DNA of 64,000 nucleotides from Pseudomonas fragi (lineage in GTDB: Bacteria; Pseudomonadota; Gammaproteobacteria; Pseudomonadales; Pseudomonadaceae), in the NCBI RefSeq assembly GCF_900105835.1, contig NZ_LT629783.1:2969001-3033000 (forward strand), written 5' to 3'. The notes below the pieces were generated by a model, which saw nothing but the letters and a program-made list of their open reading frames with translations, did not search any database and was not told the DNA's origin. A program made the position numbers and the translations under genes. The first letter of the stretch is position 1, and each line of letters begins with the position of its first letter. Below are positions 36,781 through 46,225 of this stretch, in pieces.

Positions 36781-37670
36781 CTGATTTCAAAACCCCCTTG
36801 AAAATCCTGATCAGCGGCAAGACCGGTCAAGTGGCCGTTGAGCTGCAAAAGCACCTTGCCGGCCTGGGCGAGTTGATCGTCCTGGGCCGCGATGTACTGG
36901 ACCTTAGCCAGCCCGACCAAATCCGTGCCCAGGTGCGGGCGCACAAGCCGGACCTGCTCATCATTGCCGCAGCCCACACCGCCGTGGACCAGGCCGAAAA
37001 CGAGCCGGAACTGGCCTTCGCGATCAATGCTATCGCCCCGGGCGTGTTTGCTGAAGAAGCGGCGGCCCTGGGCATCCCCTTGATTCACTACTCCACCGAC
37101 TACGTGTTCGATGGCCGCAAGCCTGCGCCCTATACCGAAGACGACGCCACCAACCCGCTGGGCGTGTATGGCAAAAGCAAGCTGGCGGGTGAGCTGGCCA
37201 TCGCGGCGAGCGGTGCCCAACACTTGATCCTGCGCACCAGTTGGGTGTACTCGACCCACGGTAAAAACTTCCTGCTGACCATGCAGCGTTTGCTGCAGGA
37301 GCGTTCAGAGCTACGCGTGGTAGCAGATCAGATCGGCGCGCCGACCTGGGCCGGCACCATCGCCCAAAGCACGCGGGCATTGATCGAGCGCTGGCAGTCA
37401 GGTGATGCCGCAGCATGGGGCACCTATCACCTGACCGCCAGTGGCGAAACGTCCTGGTTTGGCTTTACCCAGGCCATCGCCGGGCACCTGACGGCACAAG
37501 GCAAGGCGTGCGCAACGCTGGAGCCCATCCCCGCCAGCGCCTACCCGACGCCTGCGGCACGGCCACAGAACTCGCGCCTGGATTGCAGCAAGCTGGCCCG
37601 CGAATGGGGCGTCACCCAGCCCGACTGGGAAGCTGCATTGAGCGCGTGCCTGGCCGAGCAACCAGACTAA
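36777..37670 (+). CDS. rfbD: dTDP-4-dehydrorhamnose reductase
   Basis: Last enzyme of dTDP-rhamnose synthesis (RmlD), 297 residues from GTG 36777, which overlaps the rfbB stop. NAD(P)H loop [13 protein letters not shown] near the N-terminus, [10 protein letters not shown], and the catalytic YGKSKLAGE. The GTG start with stop overlap indicates translational coupling. A longer in-frame start upstream lies inside rfbB and is rejected. Confidence 0.93.
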   Translation: MTDFKTPLKILISGKTGQVAVELQKHLAGLGELIVLGRDVLDLSQPDQIRAQVRAHKPDLLIIAAAHTAVDQAENEPELAFAINAIAPGVFAEEAAALGIPLIHYSTDYVFDGRKPAPYTEDDATNPLGVYGKSKLAGELAIAASGAQHLILRTSWVYSTHGKNFLLTMQRLLQERSELRVVADQIGAPTWAGTIAQSTRALIERWQSGDAAAWGTYHLTASGETSWFGFTQAIAGHLTAQGKACATLEPIPASAYPTPAARPQNSRLDCSKLAREWGVTQPDWEAALSACLAEQPD

Positions 37671-37682
37671 CGCCAATCCCCT

Positions 37683-37769
37683 TGTGGGAGCGGGCTTGCT
37701 CGCGATGACATCACTGCGGTCTGCCTGACAAACCGCGCCGTTTGCATCGCGAGCAAGCCCGCTCCCACA
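37683..37769. repeat. REP doublet (REPIN), family A copy 4
   Basis: Inverted REP pair between rfbD and dctB; the right arm ends 48 bases before the dctB start. Confidence 0.9.
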
Positions 37770-37816
37770 GGGTTCGTTGGGTATACTGCAACGTACTCTT
37801 GCGGCGCAGCTTTCCG

Positions 37817-39631
37817 ATGATCACCACCTCCTCCGTTCCTCGCAGACCCCGCTGGCGCAGCCTGGCCTTGTTGGCGATATGCCTCGCACCTTTGTTGTGG
37901 CCGCTGCAACACCTGGCCGAGCGCTATTATCGCAGTGAGCTGGCCGGGCAAAACCGCCAGACCCTCGACCTGTATGTCGCCAATCTGCTGGGTACGCTGC
38001 ATCGCTATGAAGTGCTGCCGCAGATTCTCGGCCAGTTACCTGACCTGCGCGAGCTGCTGGCAGACCCGGAAAGCCCGCAGGCCCTGAGTAAAGCCAATCA
38101 GTTACTCAGCGAAATCACCAGCCAGACCGGCGCTGAAGTCATGTACCTGGTGGATGCTCATGGCGACACTATTGCGACTTCGAACTGGAACAAAAGCGAC
38201 AGCTTTATCGGGCGCAACTTCGCCTTCCGCCCCTATTTCAGCGAAGCGATGCAAGGCAAGCTCGGGCGCTTTTTCGGCCAGGGCACTACCTCCGGAAAAC
38301 GCGGCTACTACTTTGCCGCACCGGTTGAGGTAGACAACCAAAAGCTTGGCGTACTGGTGGTCAAGGTCGACCTGGACCATACCGAGCGACTCTGGGGCAA
38401 AACACCGGAACAACTGTTACTGACCGACAGCAATGGCGTGGTCATTCTCACCTCGCGCCCTGAATGGCGCTTCAGGTCCACCCGTGATCTGTCTGAGGAA
38501 GAACGTCAGGCCATTTTCGCCATCCTCCCCTACCCGACCCGCGACCCCAAGCCCCTGGCGCTCGACCCCAGTGCCTGGCTGGTACAGACACAAACCATCG
38601 ACGAAACGGGCTGGCAGGCGAATATTCTTGCCCCTCGCACATTGATCGACCGCTCGGTGCGCACGGTGCTGGCCATCGGTGGCGCCACCTTGCTGGTGGT
38701 CATGCTGCTAATCGGCTTGATGATGCAGCGCCGGCGCCACTACCTGGACCGCATCGCGTTTGAAGCCAAGGCTCGCCGCACTCTGGAAATGCGTGTGGCA
38801 GAGCGCACCAGCGACCTTGAAGGGCTTAACCGGCGCCTGCGTGAAGAGGTGCTGGAACGTGAGCATGCACAACAGGAGCTGGTGCGCGCCCAGGACGATC
38901 TGGTGCAGGCCGGCAAACTCTCGGCGCTGGGCACCATGTCGGCCAGCATCAGCCACGAACTCAACCAGCCGCTGGCGGCCATCCGCAGTTATGCCGAAAA
39001 CGCCGAAGTGCTGCTCGACCACCAACGTATCGACGACGCACGCGGCAATCTCAAGCTGATCAACGAACTGACCGGGCGCATGTCTTCGATCATTGCCCAC
39101 TTGCGCGCCTTCGCCCGCCGCGACCGCCATGCCCCGGAGAGCGTCGCCTTGCAGCCGGCACTGGACGATGCCCTGGCATTGCTGGCCAAGCGCCGACGCA
39201 GCATGGAGGTCGAGCTGATCCGTGACTTGCCCGCCGCCACGCTATGGGTCGAAGCCGGGGAAACCCGCCTGCGCCAGGTGCTGGGCAACCTGCTGGCCAA
39301 CGCCCTCGACGCCCTGACGGAAAAAGGCCCGCCGCGACGCTTGTGGCTAAGTGCCCAATCCACCCCGGAGGGCGTCACTGTGTACATTCGCGACAACGGC
39401 CCGGGGTTTTGCATGGAAGCTCTGGGCCGTGCTGGAGAGCCGTTCTACACCACCAAAACGCGCACTCAGGGGCTGGGGCTTGGCCTGGCCATTTGTGACA
39501 CGCTGATCCGCGCCTTTGGCGGCGAATTGCTATTTGCCAACCACAAGGAAGGCGGTGCTTTAATTACCTTGCGGCTGCGCGCCGGTGCGCCGGGCGTGAG
39601 CTTGCAAGCTTCGGAGGACTCCAGGTCATGA
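37817..39631 (+). CDS. dctB: C4-dicarboxylate sensor histidine kinase
   Basis: Inner-membrane sensor kinase for succinate, fumarate and malate, 604 residues from ATG 37817. A helix at about 13-35, a double-PAS/Cache periplasmic domain (about 40-290, with NFAFRPYFSEAMQGKLGRFFGQGTTSGKRGYYFA region as ligand pocket), a second helix (VLAIGGATLLVVMLLIGLMM), a coiled coil (RTLEMRVAERTSDLEGLNRRL), phospho-acceptor SISHELNQPLAAIRSYA, and ATPase blocks NLLANALDAL and GLGLGLAIC. It overlaps dctD by four bases. The regulated carrier gene dctA is not in the window. Confidence 0.93.
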   Translation: MITTSSVPRRPRWRSLALLAICLAPLLWPLQHLAERYYRSELAGQNRQTLDLYVANLLGTLHRYEVLPQILGQLPDLRELLADPESPQALSKANQLLSEITSQTGAEVMYLVDAHGDTIATSNWNKSDSFIGRNFAFRPYFSEAMQGKLGRFFGQGTTSGKRGYYFAAPVEVDNQKLGVLVVKVDLDHTERLWGKTPEQLLLTDSNGVVILTSRPEWRFRSTRDLSEEERQAIFAILPYPTRDPKPLALDPSAWLVQTQTIDETGWQANILAPRTLIDRSVRTVLAIGGATLLVVMLLIGLMMQRRRHYLDRIAFEAKARRTLEMRVAERTSDLEGLNRRLREEVLEREHAQQELVRAQDDLVQAGKLSALGTMSASISHELNQPLAAIRSYAENAEVLLDHQRIDDARGNLKLINELTGRMSSIIAHLRAFARRDRHAPESVALQPALDDALALLAKRRRSMEVELIRDLPAATLWVEAGETRLRQVLGNLLANALDALTEKGPPRRLWLSAQSTPEGVTVYIRDNGPGFCMEALGRAGEPFYTTKTRTQGLGLGLAICDTLIRAFGGELLFANHKEGGALITLRLRAGAPGVSLQASEDSRS

Positions 39632-41019
39632 GCCAGCCTATCGATCCACGGGTTCAGGTCATCCTGATCGATGATGACCCACACCTGCGCCAGGCCCTGT
39701 ACCAGACTCTGGACCTGGCCGGCCTCAACGTGCTGCCGCTGGCCGAAGCCAACGGCCTGGCCGAGCGCATCGGCCGGGACTGGCCGGGGGTGGTGGTCAG
39801 TGATATCCGCATGCCGGGCATGGACGGCCTTGAGCTGCTGGCGCAACTGCATGGCCAGGACCCGGAACTGCCGGTGCTGCTGATCACCGGTCACGGTGAT
39901 GTACCGCTGGCAGTGCAGGCCATGCGCGCCGGCGCCTATGATTTCCTTGAAAAGCCCTTTGCCAGCGATGCCCTGCTCGACAGCGTGCGCCGGGCCCTGG
40001 CCTTGCGCGCCCTGGTCATGGACAACCGCAGCCTGCGCCTGGCGTTGAGTGACCGCCAGTTGCTGAGCACGCGCCTGGTGGGGGTATCCCCGGTCATGCT
40101 GCGCTTGCGTGAACAGATCGGTGCGCTGGCAGCCACCAAGGCCGATGTGCTGATCCTCGGCGAGACCGGCTCCGGCAAAGAAGTGGTTGCACGCGCGCTG
40201 CATGATTTATCGGCGCGGCGTCACGGTCCGTTTGTGGCGATCAATGCCGGGGCCCTGGCAGAGTCCGTGGTTGAAAGCGAGCTGTTCGGGCATGAGCCCG
40301 GCGCCTTTACCGGCGCGCAAAAGCGGCGCATCGGCAAGTTTGAATTTGCCAATGGCGGCACCCTGTTCCTCGACGAAATCGAAAGCATGAGCCTGGATGT
40401 GCAGGTCAAATTACTGCGTTTGCTGCAAGAGCGCGTGGTCGAACGCCTGGGTGGCAATCAACTGATCCCGCTGGATATCCGCGTGATCGCCGCCACCAAA
40501 GAAGACCTGCGCCAGGCCGCCGATCAGGGCCGGTTCCGTGCGGACCTGTATTACCGGCTCAACGTGGCGCCCCTGCGCATCGCCCCCCTGCGTGAACGGG
40601 GTGAAGACGTGCTGATGCTGTTCGATTACTTCGCCGGTGAAGCCAGCGTGCGCCACGACCTGACCCCTAACGTGCTGCAACCGGCACAGCGGGCACTGCT
40701 GCTGCGCCACACCTGGCCGGGCAACGTGCGCGAATTGCAAAACGTCGCCGAGCGCTTTGCCCTTGGCCTTGAACTGGCGTTGGATAACTCGGCTGAAGGC
40801 CTGCCCGCAGCAGGTAATGAAGTCTCGGGAGGCCTGAGCGAGCAGGTCGAGCATTTTGAAAAAAGCCTGATTGCCGCCGAACTTGAGCGCTCCCACAGTT
40901 CCATGCGCAGCCTGGCCGAGGCCCTGGGTGTGCCGCGCAAAACCCTGCACGACAAACTGCGCAAGCACGGGCTGAACTTCGACAGCGCCAGCCATCCCCA
41001 CCCAGATGAACTTGATTAA
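39628..41019 (+). CDS. dctD: C4-dicarboxylate sigma-54 response regulator
   Basis: 463-residue enhancer-binding protein. Receiver with D59 (VVVSDIRMPGMDG), AAA+ domain with Walker A GETGSGKE, the sigma-54 contact loop GAFTGA, Walker B GGTLFLDEIE and R-finger region, then a Fis-type helix-turn-helix (SMRSLAEALGVPRKTLHDKLRKHGL). Phosphorylated by DctB, it activates RpoN-dependent genes for dicarboxylate uptake, usually dctA. Relevant here because carnitine breakdown yields malate, and sigma-54-type promoters occur elsewhere in the window; whether it acts on them is unknown. Confidence 0.94.
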   Translation: MSQPIDPRVQVILIDDDPHLRQALYQTLDLAGLNVLPLAEANGLAERIGRDWPGVVVSDIRMPGMDGLELLAQLHGQDPELPVLLITGHGDVPLAVQAMRAGAYDFLEKPFASDALLDSVRRALALRALVMDNRSLRLALSDRQLLSTRLVGVSPVMLRLREQIGALAATKADVLILGETGSGKEVVARALHDLSARRHGPFVAINAGALAESVVESELFGHEPGAFTGAQKRRIGKFEFANGGTLFLDEIESMSLDVQVKLLRLLQERVVERLGGNQLIPLDIRVIAATKEDLRQAADQGRFRADLYYRLNVAPLRIAPLRERGEDVLMLFDYFAGEASVRHDLTPNVLQPAQRALLLRHTWPGNVRELQNVAERFALGLELALDNSAEGLPAAGNEVSGGLSEQVEHFEKSLIAAELERSHSSMRSLAEALGVPRKTLHDKLRKHGLNFDSASHPHPDELD

Positions 41020-41031
41020 AGAGGCCGCAGC

Positions 41032-41487
41032 ATGAACCGCGACAGTCGTTATCTGGAGTCAGTTCTTCACCACGACATCCCGCTGACCCGGGAAATGGGC
41101 CTCAAGGTGCTGGGCTGGCAAGACCGCCAGTTGCGCCTGCAGTTGCCGCTTGAAGCCAATATCAACCACAAGAGCACCATGTTCGGTGGCAGCCTGTATT
41201 GCGGGGCGGTGCTGGCGGGCTGGGGCTGGCTGCATTTGAGCCTGCGCGAAGCGGGGATCGAAGACGGGCATATCGTGATTCAGGAAGGTCATATCAGCTA
41301 CCCGCTGCCGGTGACCGAGGACGCCATTGCGGTATGTGATGCGCCGGATGATGGGTCGTGGAACAAGTTTTTAGCCATGTACAAACGCCACGGCCGGGCG
41401 CGGCTGACCCTGGACACCCGGGTGATCAATGCGCAAGGCGGGGAAGATGCGGTGAAATTCAGCGGGCAGTATGTGTTGCATCGCTAA
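41032..41487 (+). CDS. hot-dog fold thioesterase-like protein (YiiD C-terminal type)
   Basis: 151-residue protein resembling the C-terminal putative thioesterase domain of E. coli YiiD. Visible: ANINHKSTMFGGSLYCGAVLAGWGWLHL as the central hot-dog helix and HISYPLPVTEDAIAVCDAP as the following strand. It begins 12 bases after dctD and may be cotranscribed. Substrate unknown. Confidence 0.75.
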   Translation: MNRDSRYLESVLHHDIPLTREMGLKVLGWQDRQLRLQLPLEANINHKSTMFGGSLYCGAVLAGWGWLHLSLREAGIEDGHIVIQEGHISYPLPVTEDAIAVCDAPDDGSWNKFLAMYKRHGRARLTLDTRVINAQGGEDAVKFSGQYVLHR

Positions 41488-41496
41488 GCCCCAAGA

Positions 41497-41606
41497 GCCC
41501 CTCACCCCAGCCCTCTCCCCGAGGGAGAGGGGGCTAAATGGTGGAGATTTTCAGCGCGCGCGCGGCCAGTCCCCTCTCCCTCCGGGAGAGGGTTAGGGTG
41601 AGGGGC
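41497..41606. repeat. long inverted repeat, family C
   Basis: Outer arms GCCCCTCACCC...CCCTCTCCC and GGGAGAGGG...GGGTGAGGGGC face each other around a spacer with CGCGCGCGCG. Known style of a second Pseudomonas REP family. The right arm overlaps the 3' end of cysQ and supplies its last codons. Confidence 0.85.
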
Positions 41607-42435
41607 TTTTGACTTTGGCCAATGCCAACAGCTGCTCACGCCACGGCGCCTTTGCAGGCAACGCCAAAAACGATTCATTGAGCAACGACGCCCGGGCCGG
41701 ATAACTGAACGGTTCACCATCCAGTTGCAGCACCACACCACCGGCACCTTCCAGCACACCCTGAGCCGCCGCCGTGTCCCACTGCGAAGTCGGGGCCAGG
41801 CGCGGATAACAATCCGCCGCCCCTTCAGCCAGCAAACAGAACTTCAACGAACTGCCCACACTGACCAACTTCAATTCACCCAGATGCTCACTCAACCCGG
41901 CCAGCAAACGCTCCTGCTCTGGGCTGGAATGGCGGCGGCTGGCGACCACGGTCAACGCCTCACCCGCAGGCGGCGAGTTGCGCACGCTGATGGGCACCAC
42001 TGCATCACCGTCCGCACGCCACGCGCCCAACCCTGCACCACCGTAGTAGCAACGGCCACTGGTGGGCATCGACACCACGCCAAACACCACGCAACCCTGC
42101 TCGATCAACGCGATGTTGACGGTGAACTCTTCACTGCCGGAAATAAATTCCTTGGTGCCATCCAGCGGGTCGACCAGCCACCAGCGCGTCCAGCTGGCAC
42201 GCACGTTTTGCGCGATATTGGCGTCTTCTTCCGACAGCACCGGGATGATCGGGTCCAGTGCGGTCAGGCCATCGAGCAAAATATGATGGGCGGCCAGGTC
42301 AGCGGCGGTTACCGGCGAATCATCGGCCTTGGCGGTGACTTCAACGCCGGCACGCCAGAACGGCAGGATCGCGTCGCCAGCGGCATGGGCCAGTTTGATC
42401 ACGCCTTCAAGCAGGGGATGGGGCAAACCGCTCAC
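41593..42435 (-). CDS. cysQ: 3'(2'),5'-bisphosphate nucleotidase
   Basis: Hydrolyses PAP/PAPS to AMP/APS in sulfate assimilation; a Li+-sensitive, Mg2+-dependent phosphatase, 280 residues. Metal sites: LSEEDAN (Glu-Glu), WLVDPLDGTKEFI (Asp-Pro-Leu-Asp-Gly-Thr) and QWDTAAAQ (Trp-Asp). It overlaps nudE by four bases. Oddity: the last residues (SPSP and stop) are encoded within repeat family C, so the repeat has replaced the original 3' end. Confidence 0.93.
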   Translation of the reverse strand: MSGLPHPLLEGVIKLAHAAGDAILPFWRAGVEVTAKADDSPVTAADLAAHHILLDGLTALDPIIPVLSEEDANIAQNVRASWTRWWLVDPLDGTKEFISGSEEFTVNIALIEQGCVVFGVVSMPTSGRCYYGGAGLGAWRADGDAVVPISVRNSPPAGEALTVVASRRHSSPEQERLLAGLSEHLGELKLVSVGSSLKFCLLAEGAADCYPRLAPTSQWDTAAAQGVLEGAGGVVLQLDGEPFSYPARASLLNESFLALPAKAPWREQLLALAKVKSPSP

Positions 42436-42998
42436 GGCTGGAACACTCCACGCTGGGTCAGCAGATCGCGGGCCAGATACAGCGCGGCCAGGGCTCGGCC
42501 TTCGCTGAATTGCGGGTTAAGCACCAGGCTCGACAGTTCACGCAGATTCACGCGATCAACGCGCATCGGCTCAGGTTCATCACCCTCCAGATGCTCTTCG
42601 TAAAGATCGGTAGCCAGCACCACCTGGATCTTCTGGCTCATGTAACCGGGGGACAGGGACAGCTCGGTCAAGTGCTCAAGCTGGCGAGCACCGTAGCCGG
42701 CCTCTTCCTTCAGCTCGCGCTCGGCGGCGGCCAGCACGTCTTCGCCCGGCTCGATGAGGCCCTTGGGCAGCGACACTTCATATTCATCAGTGCCGCCACA
42801 ATATTCTTCGACCAGAATCGCGTGTTCCGCGTCGATCATGGCCACAATCATCACAGCGCCATAGCCATTGCCGCGCCCCACCAACCGTTCGTAAGTGCGT
42901 TCAACGCCATTGGAGAAGCGCAGCTGCACTTCTTCGACCCGAAACAATCGGCTACTGGCAACAATTTCACGGGCAAGTACGGTGGGTTTTTGGCGCAT
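42432..42998 (-). CDS. nudE: ADP compounds hydrolase NudE
   Basis: Nudix hydrolase acting on ADP-ribose, Ap3A, NADH and similar, 188 residues. The Nudix box reads GLIEPGEDVLAAAERELKEEAGY region (about residues 80-102) with REL-x-EE intact. Upstream and cotranscribed with cysQ (four-base overlap). Divergent from yrfG. Confidence 0.92.
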   Translation of the reverse strand: MRQKPTVLAREIVASSRLFRVEEVQLRFSNGVERTYERLVGRGNGYGAVMIVAMIDAEHAILVEEYCGGTDEYEVSLPKGLIEPGEDVLAAAERELKEEAGYGARQLEHLTELSLSPGYMSQKIQVVLATDLYEEHLEGDEPEPMRVDRVNLRELSSLVLNPQFSEGRALAALYLARDLLTQRGVFQP

Positions 42999-43017
42999 AG
43001 CGGCTCCTCAATATGAA

Positions 43018-43034
43018 CGGGGTACTATACCCCG
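43018..43034. promoter_or_regulatory. palindrome in the nudE/yrfG divergent region
   Basis: Perfect inverted repeat CGGGGTA-CTA-TACCCCG, 20 bases from the nudE start. The centre contains TATAC-like bases, so it may overlap a promoter. Operator or short hairpin; no regulator is implied. Confidence 0.35.
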
Positions 43035-43085
43035 GCTTTTCCGATTGTCTGTGTCGGAAATTTTTACCTGTGGGAGAAGTTTTGC

Positions 43086-43748
43086 ATGACCGTTTTACCT
43101 TGGCGCGACATCGATACCGTGCTGCTCGACATGGACGGCACGCTGCTCGACCTGCATTACGACAATCATTTCTGGCTGGAGCACCTGCCCCAGCGCTATG
43201 CCGAGTTGCATGGCATCAGCCGGGCGATGGCGGATCTGGAGCTGACGCCGCTGTTCGAGGGCAACGCAGGCCAGTTGAAGTGGTACTGCCTGGACTTCTG
43301 GAGCCAGGAGCTGAAAATCCCGGTGCGCGAACTCAAGCTCGAAACCGCTCATCTGATTGCCCTGCGCCCCGACGCCGATACTTTTCTGGCGGCCATCAAA
43401 CAAGCCGGCAAGCGGGTGATCATGATCACCAATGCGCACCGTGATTCGTTGTCCCTGAAAATGGAGCGTATCGAGCTGGCGCCCTATTTCGAGCGTTTGA
43501 TCAGCTCCCACGACTATGGTTACCCCAAGGAAAGCCCGGCGTTCTGGGATGCCCTGCAAGCTGATATCGGCTTTGACCCAGGCCGCAGCCTGTTTATCGA
43601 CGACACCCTGCCGATACTGCGCAGCGCCCGTGATTTCGGCGTGGCCCACTTGCTGGCAGTCAAACAGCCCGACAGCCAGAAAGGCCCGAAAGACACCGCG
43701 GAGTTTGCCGCGCTGGGCGACTATCGCGAGTTGCTGGAAGGGCTGTGA
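43086..43748 (+). CDS. yrfG: GMP/IMP nucleotidase, HAD family
   Basis: 220-residue haloacid-dehalogenase-type phosphatase. Motif I DMDGTLLDL (nucleophile Asp and general acid Asp), motif II MITNAH, motif III Lys in GYPKESPAF, motif IV FIDDTLPIL. Same order as in P. aeruginosa and E. coli neighbours (nudE-yrfG). Cytoplasmic nucleotide salvage. Confidence 0.9.
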   Translation: MTVLPWRDIDTVLLDMDGTLLDLHYDNHFWLEHLPQRYAELHGISRAMADLELTPLFEGNAGQLKWYCLDFWSQELKIPVRELKLETAHLIALRPDADTFLAAIKQAGKRVIMITNAHRDSLSLKMERIELAPYFERLISSHDYGYPKESPAFWDALQADIGFDPGRSLFIDDTLPILRSARDFGVAHLLAVKQPDSQKGPKDTAEFAALGDYRELLEGL

Positions 43749-43759
43749 CCCCCTGAACC

Positions 43760-43844
43760 GTGGGAGCGGGCTTGCTCGCGATGGCAGCGGCGCGGTCTAA
43801 CTGAATGACTGCGGCGTCTGCATCGCGAGCAAGCCCGCTCCCAC
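43760..43844. repeat. REP doublet (REPIN), family A copy 5
   Basis: Inverted REP pair between the convergent yrfG and BON-LysM genes. Confidence 0.9.
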
Positions 43845-43858
43845 CGGGTGCTGTCGGG

Positions 43859-44299
43859 TTACTCAGGAATACGCAGCGTCTGACCCGGGTAGATTTTGTT
43901 CGGGTCCTTGAGCAGCGGCTTGTTGGCTTCGAAAATCTTGTTGTACTGGTTGGCGTTGCCGTACACCTGCAGCGAAATGGCACTCAGGGTGTCGCCCTTT
44001 TTCACCACCACAAAACGCGAAGCCACAACGGCCGGGCCTGTGACCGTAATCTGGTCTTCAACACTGGCCACGCCTTCGATATTGCCCGCCGCCAGGATGA
44101 TTTTTTCTTTCTCTTCCTGGGTCGCCACCTCACCGCTGACCGTCACTTTGTCACCGTCCACCGTGGCGGTGATGTTGGGGTTGCCCAGGCCCACTTCCTG
44201 CACATGCTTCTTGAGTTCCTCACCCGCATTGGCGTTGCCCGGTGTCAGCAGGTTGATCAGTTTCTCGCCGGCTTCTTTCACAAAGCTGAAAATACTCAT
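43859..44299 (-). CDS. BON-LysM protein (Kbp/YgaU type)
   Basis: 146-residue protein with an N-terminal BON domain (about 25-90, VTVSGEVATQEEKEKIILAAGNIEGVASVED region) and a C-terminal LysM domain (about 97-144, VVVKKGDTLSAISLQVYGNANQYNKIFEANKPLL). This architecture is that of E. coli Kbp (YgaU), a potassium-binding protein tied to stress growth. No signal peptide is visible. Single gene. Confidence 0.88.
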   Translation of the reverse strand: MSIFSFVKEAGEKLINLLTPGNANAGEELKKHVQEVGLGNPNITATVDGDKVTVSGEVATQEEKEKIILAAGNIEGVASVEDQITVTGPAVVASRFVVVKKGDTLSAISLQVYGNANQYNKIFEANKPLLKDPNKIYPGQTLRIPE

Positions 44300-44403
44300 A
44301 CATCACGCTCCTAGGGTTGGAAGATCCAGACCCCAGAGCGTAGACCATCATTGGCACCAGCAAGCGCGTTAGAATCGCGCACTGAAATGCGCCCGGAGCG
44401 ACG

Positions 44404-45291
44404 ATGGACATCAAACAGCTGAAATTCCTTATTGCCCTGGATGAAACCCGGCATTTCGGCCAGGCCGCCGCCCGTTGCCATATCACCCAGCCCACCCTGT
44501 CCATGCGCTTGCGCAGCCTGGAGCAGGAACTGGACCTGCAACTGGTCAATCGCGGCCAGCGCTTCGAAAGCTTTACCGCCCCCGGCGAGCGGGTGCTGGC
44601 CTGGGCCCGCACCGTGCTGGCCGCCTACGACGGCTTGCAGGCCGAAGCCGCGGCCTGTCGCGGCAACCTTATCGGCACCCTGCGCCTGGGAGTTGTACCG
44701 CTGTCCAGTTTTGACCCCCTGCCTTTGTTGCAGCACTTGCACCAGCAACACCCCGAGCTGAGGTTTGAACTGTCGGCACTCAGTTCCGGGCAAATCCTCG
44801 AACAATTGGCCAGTAACCAGTTGGACCTGGGCGTCTCCTACCTGGAGCGCCTTGACCATGAACGTTTCGACGCCCTTGCCCTGGAAGAAACCCGCATGGG
44901 CCTGCTTTACGACCAACGGTATTTCAGCTTTGGCGAAGCGCCCCTGAGCTGGGAGGCGTTGACCGCACTGCCGCTGGCCCTGCTCAGCAGCGGCATGCAC
45001 TTTCGCCAGTCCATCGACCACAACTTCCACAGCCGCGGCCTGACACCGCAACCCCTGCTGCAAACCGATGCCGTTCATCAACTGTTACAAGCTGTCCACG
45101 GTGGCTTGTGCTGCGCCGTCATGCCCCTTGAAGGAGGCCTGGAAGCCCTGACCGAGCACCTGCGCCTGCACCCCATTGAAGATGCCCGCACCCTGGCCCG
45201 CCTGGGCTTGATCATGCGCCGCGAGGCCCCGCGCTCGGCCCTGGCCGAAGCCTGTTTTGCGTTCTATGCGAAATCGCCAAACCCTTCATGA
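44404..45291 (+). CDS. LysR-type regulator (OxyR-like family), upstream of fdhD
   Basis: 295-residue LysR regulator with N-terminal helix-turn-helix (LKFLIALDETRHFGQAAARCHITQPTLSMRLRSLEQ region, 6-42) and effector domain (GTLRLGVVPLSSFDPLPLLQHL). It lies upstream of fdhD and the YdeP-type oxidoreductase in the same direction, as in P. aeruginosa, so these are likely targets. A perfect palindrome (45331-45347) is in the gap to fdhD. Confidence 0.85.
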   Translation: MDIKQLKFLIALDETRHFGQAAARCHITQPTLSMRLRSLEQELDLQLVNRGQRFESFTAPGERVLAWARTVLAAYDGLQAEAAACRGNLIGTLRLGVVPLSSFDPLPLLQHLHQQHPELRFELSALSSGQILEQLASNQLDLGVSYLERLDHERFDALALEETRMGLLYDQRYFSFGEAPLSWEALTALPLALLSSGMHFRQSIDHNFHSRGLTPQPLLQTDAVHQLLQAVHGGLCCAVMPLEGGLEALTEHLRLHPIEDARTLARLGLIMRREAPRSALAEACFAFYAKSPNPS

Positions 45292-45330
45292 TCGACGCCC
45301 TCTATCAATAGATCAGCACTGACGATTAGA

Positions 45331-45347
45331 CGCGACACGGTGTCGCG
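45331..45347. promoter_or_regulatory. palindrome upstream of fdhD
   Basis: CGCGACAC-G-GTGTCGCG, a perfect inverted repeat 40 bases upstream of fdhD, with no T run after it, so an operator is more likely than a terminator. Confidence 0.4.
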
Positions 45348-45385
45348 CCTAGGCTTAAGGCTCAATTGATTGTCGGTATCGCCTT

Positions 45386-46225
45386 ATGAACGCCAAGCGC
45401 CCCCTGTGCGCGGCGCCTGCCATTGCTGCGTCCGCGCCTGCTGCCAGCCAGAGCTATGACTACGTCAACCTGGACCACAGCGGTGGTGCGCAAACCGCAC
45501 TGGCTGAAGAGGTCGCCCTGGCGATTGCCTATAACGGCATCAGCCAGGCCGTGATGCTGGTCACCCCGACCGACCTTGAAGACTTTATCGTCGGCTTCAG
45601 CCTGGGCAGCGGCATCATTCAAGACCCCAGCGAAATCTACGACCTCAAACTGACCGGTGCAGGCTCTGCGCAATACGCCCAGGTAGAAATCGCCAGCCGG
45701 GCGTTCTGGAACCTCAAGCAGCAACGCCGCCAACTGGCCGGCACCAGCGGTTGCGGTCTGTGTGGCGTGGAAGCGGTGGAACAGGCCTTGCCGGATCTGC
45801 AGGTTTTGCCCGGTGCGCCCTTGCCGCCGGCACAGTGGCTGGAAGGCCTGCGCCAGCGTATCAGCGACTTTCAACCCCTGGGCCAGCACTGCGGTGCCGT
45901 ACACGCTGCCGTTTATATGGATGGCCAGGGCCAGTTGCTGCTGGGCCGCGAAGACATCGGCCGGCACAACGCCCTGGATAAATTGATCGGCGCGCTGGTG
46001 CGGCAAAACATCGACCTGGCCGGCGGCGCGGCAATCGTCACCAGCCGTTGCAGCCTGGAACTGATTCAAAAAGTGTTGCGCGCCGGCATCCAGACCCTGA
46101 TCAGCCTGTCCTCGCCCACCGGCCTGGCGCTGCAATGGGCGCGGCGGCACAACCTCAACCTTATTCATCTGCCACAAAAAAGCGCGCCACGGGTCTACAG
46201 CCCCGCGCAGGAGAATCAACCGTGA
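45386..46225 (+). CDS. fdhD: formate dehydrogenase accessory sulfurtransferase
   Basis: Transfers sulfur from IscS to the molybdenum cofactor of formate dehydrogenase-type enzymes. 279 residues. The sulfur-carrying loop GTSGCGLCG (Cys-Gly-x-Cys) is present, plus REDIGRHNALDKLIGALV and ISLSSPTGLAL. Overlaps the next gene by four bases (GTGA), so the two products are made together. Confidence 0.93.
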   Translation: MNAKRPLCAAPAIAASAPAASQSYDYVNLDHSGGAQTALAEEVALAIAYNGISQAVMLVTPTDLEDFIVGFSLGSGIIQDPSEIYDLKLTGAGSAQYAQVEIASRAFWNLKQQRRQLAGTSGCGLCGVEAVEQALPDLQVLPGAPLPPAQWLEGLRQRISDFQPLGQHCGAVHAAVYMDGQGQLLLGREDIGRHNALDKLIGALVRQNIDLAGGAAIVTSRCSLELIQKVLRAGIQTLISLSSPTGLALQWARRHNLNLIHLPQKSAPRVYSPAQENQP

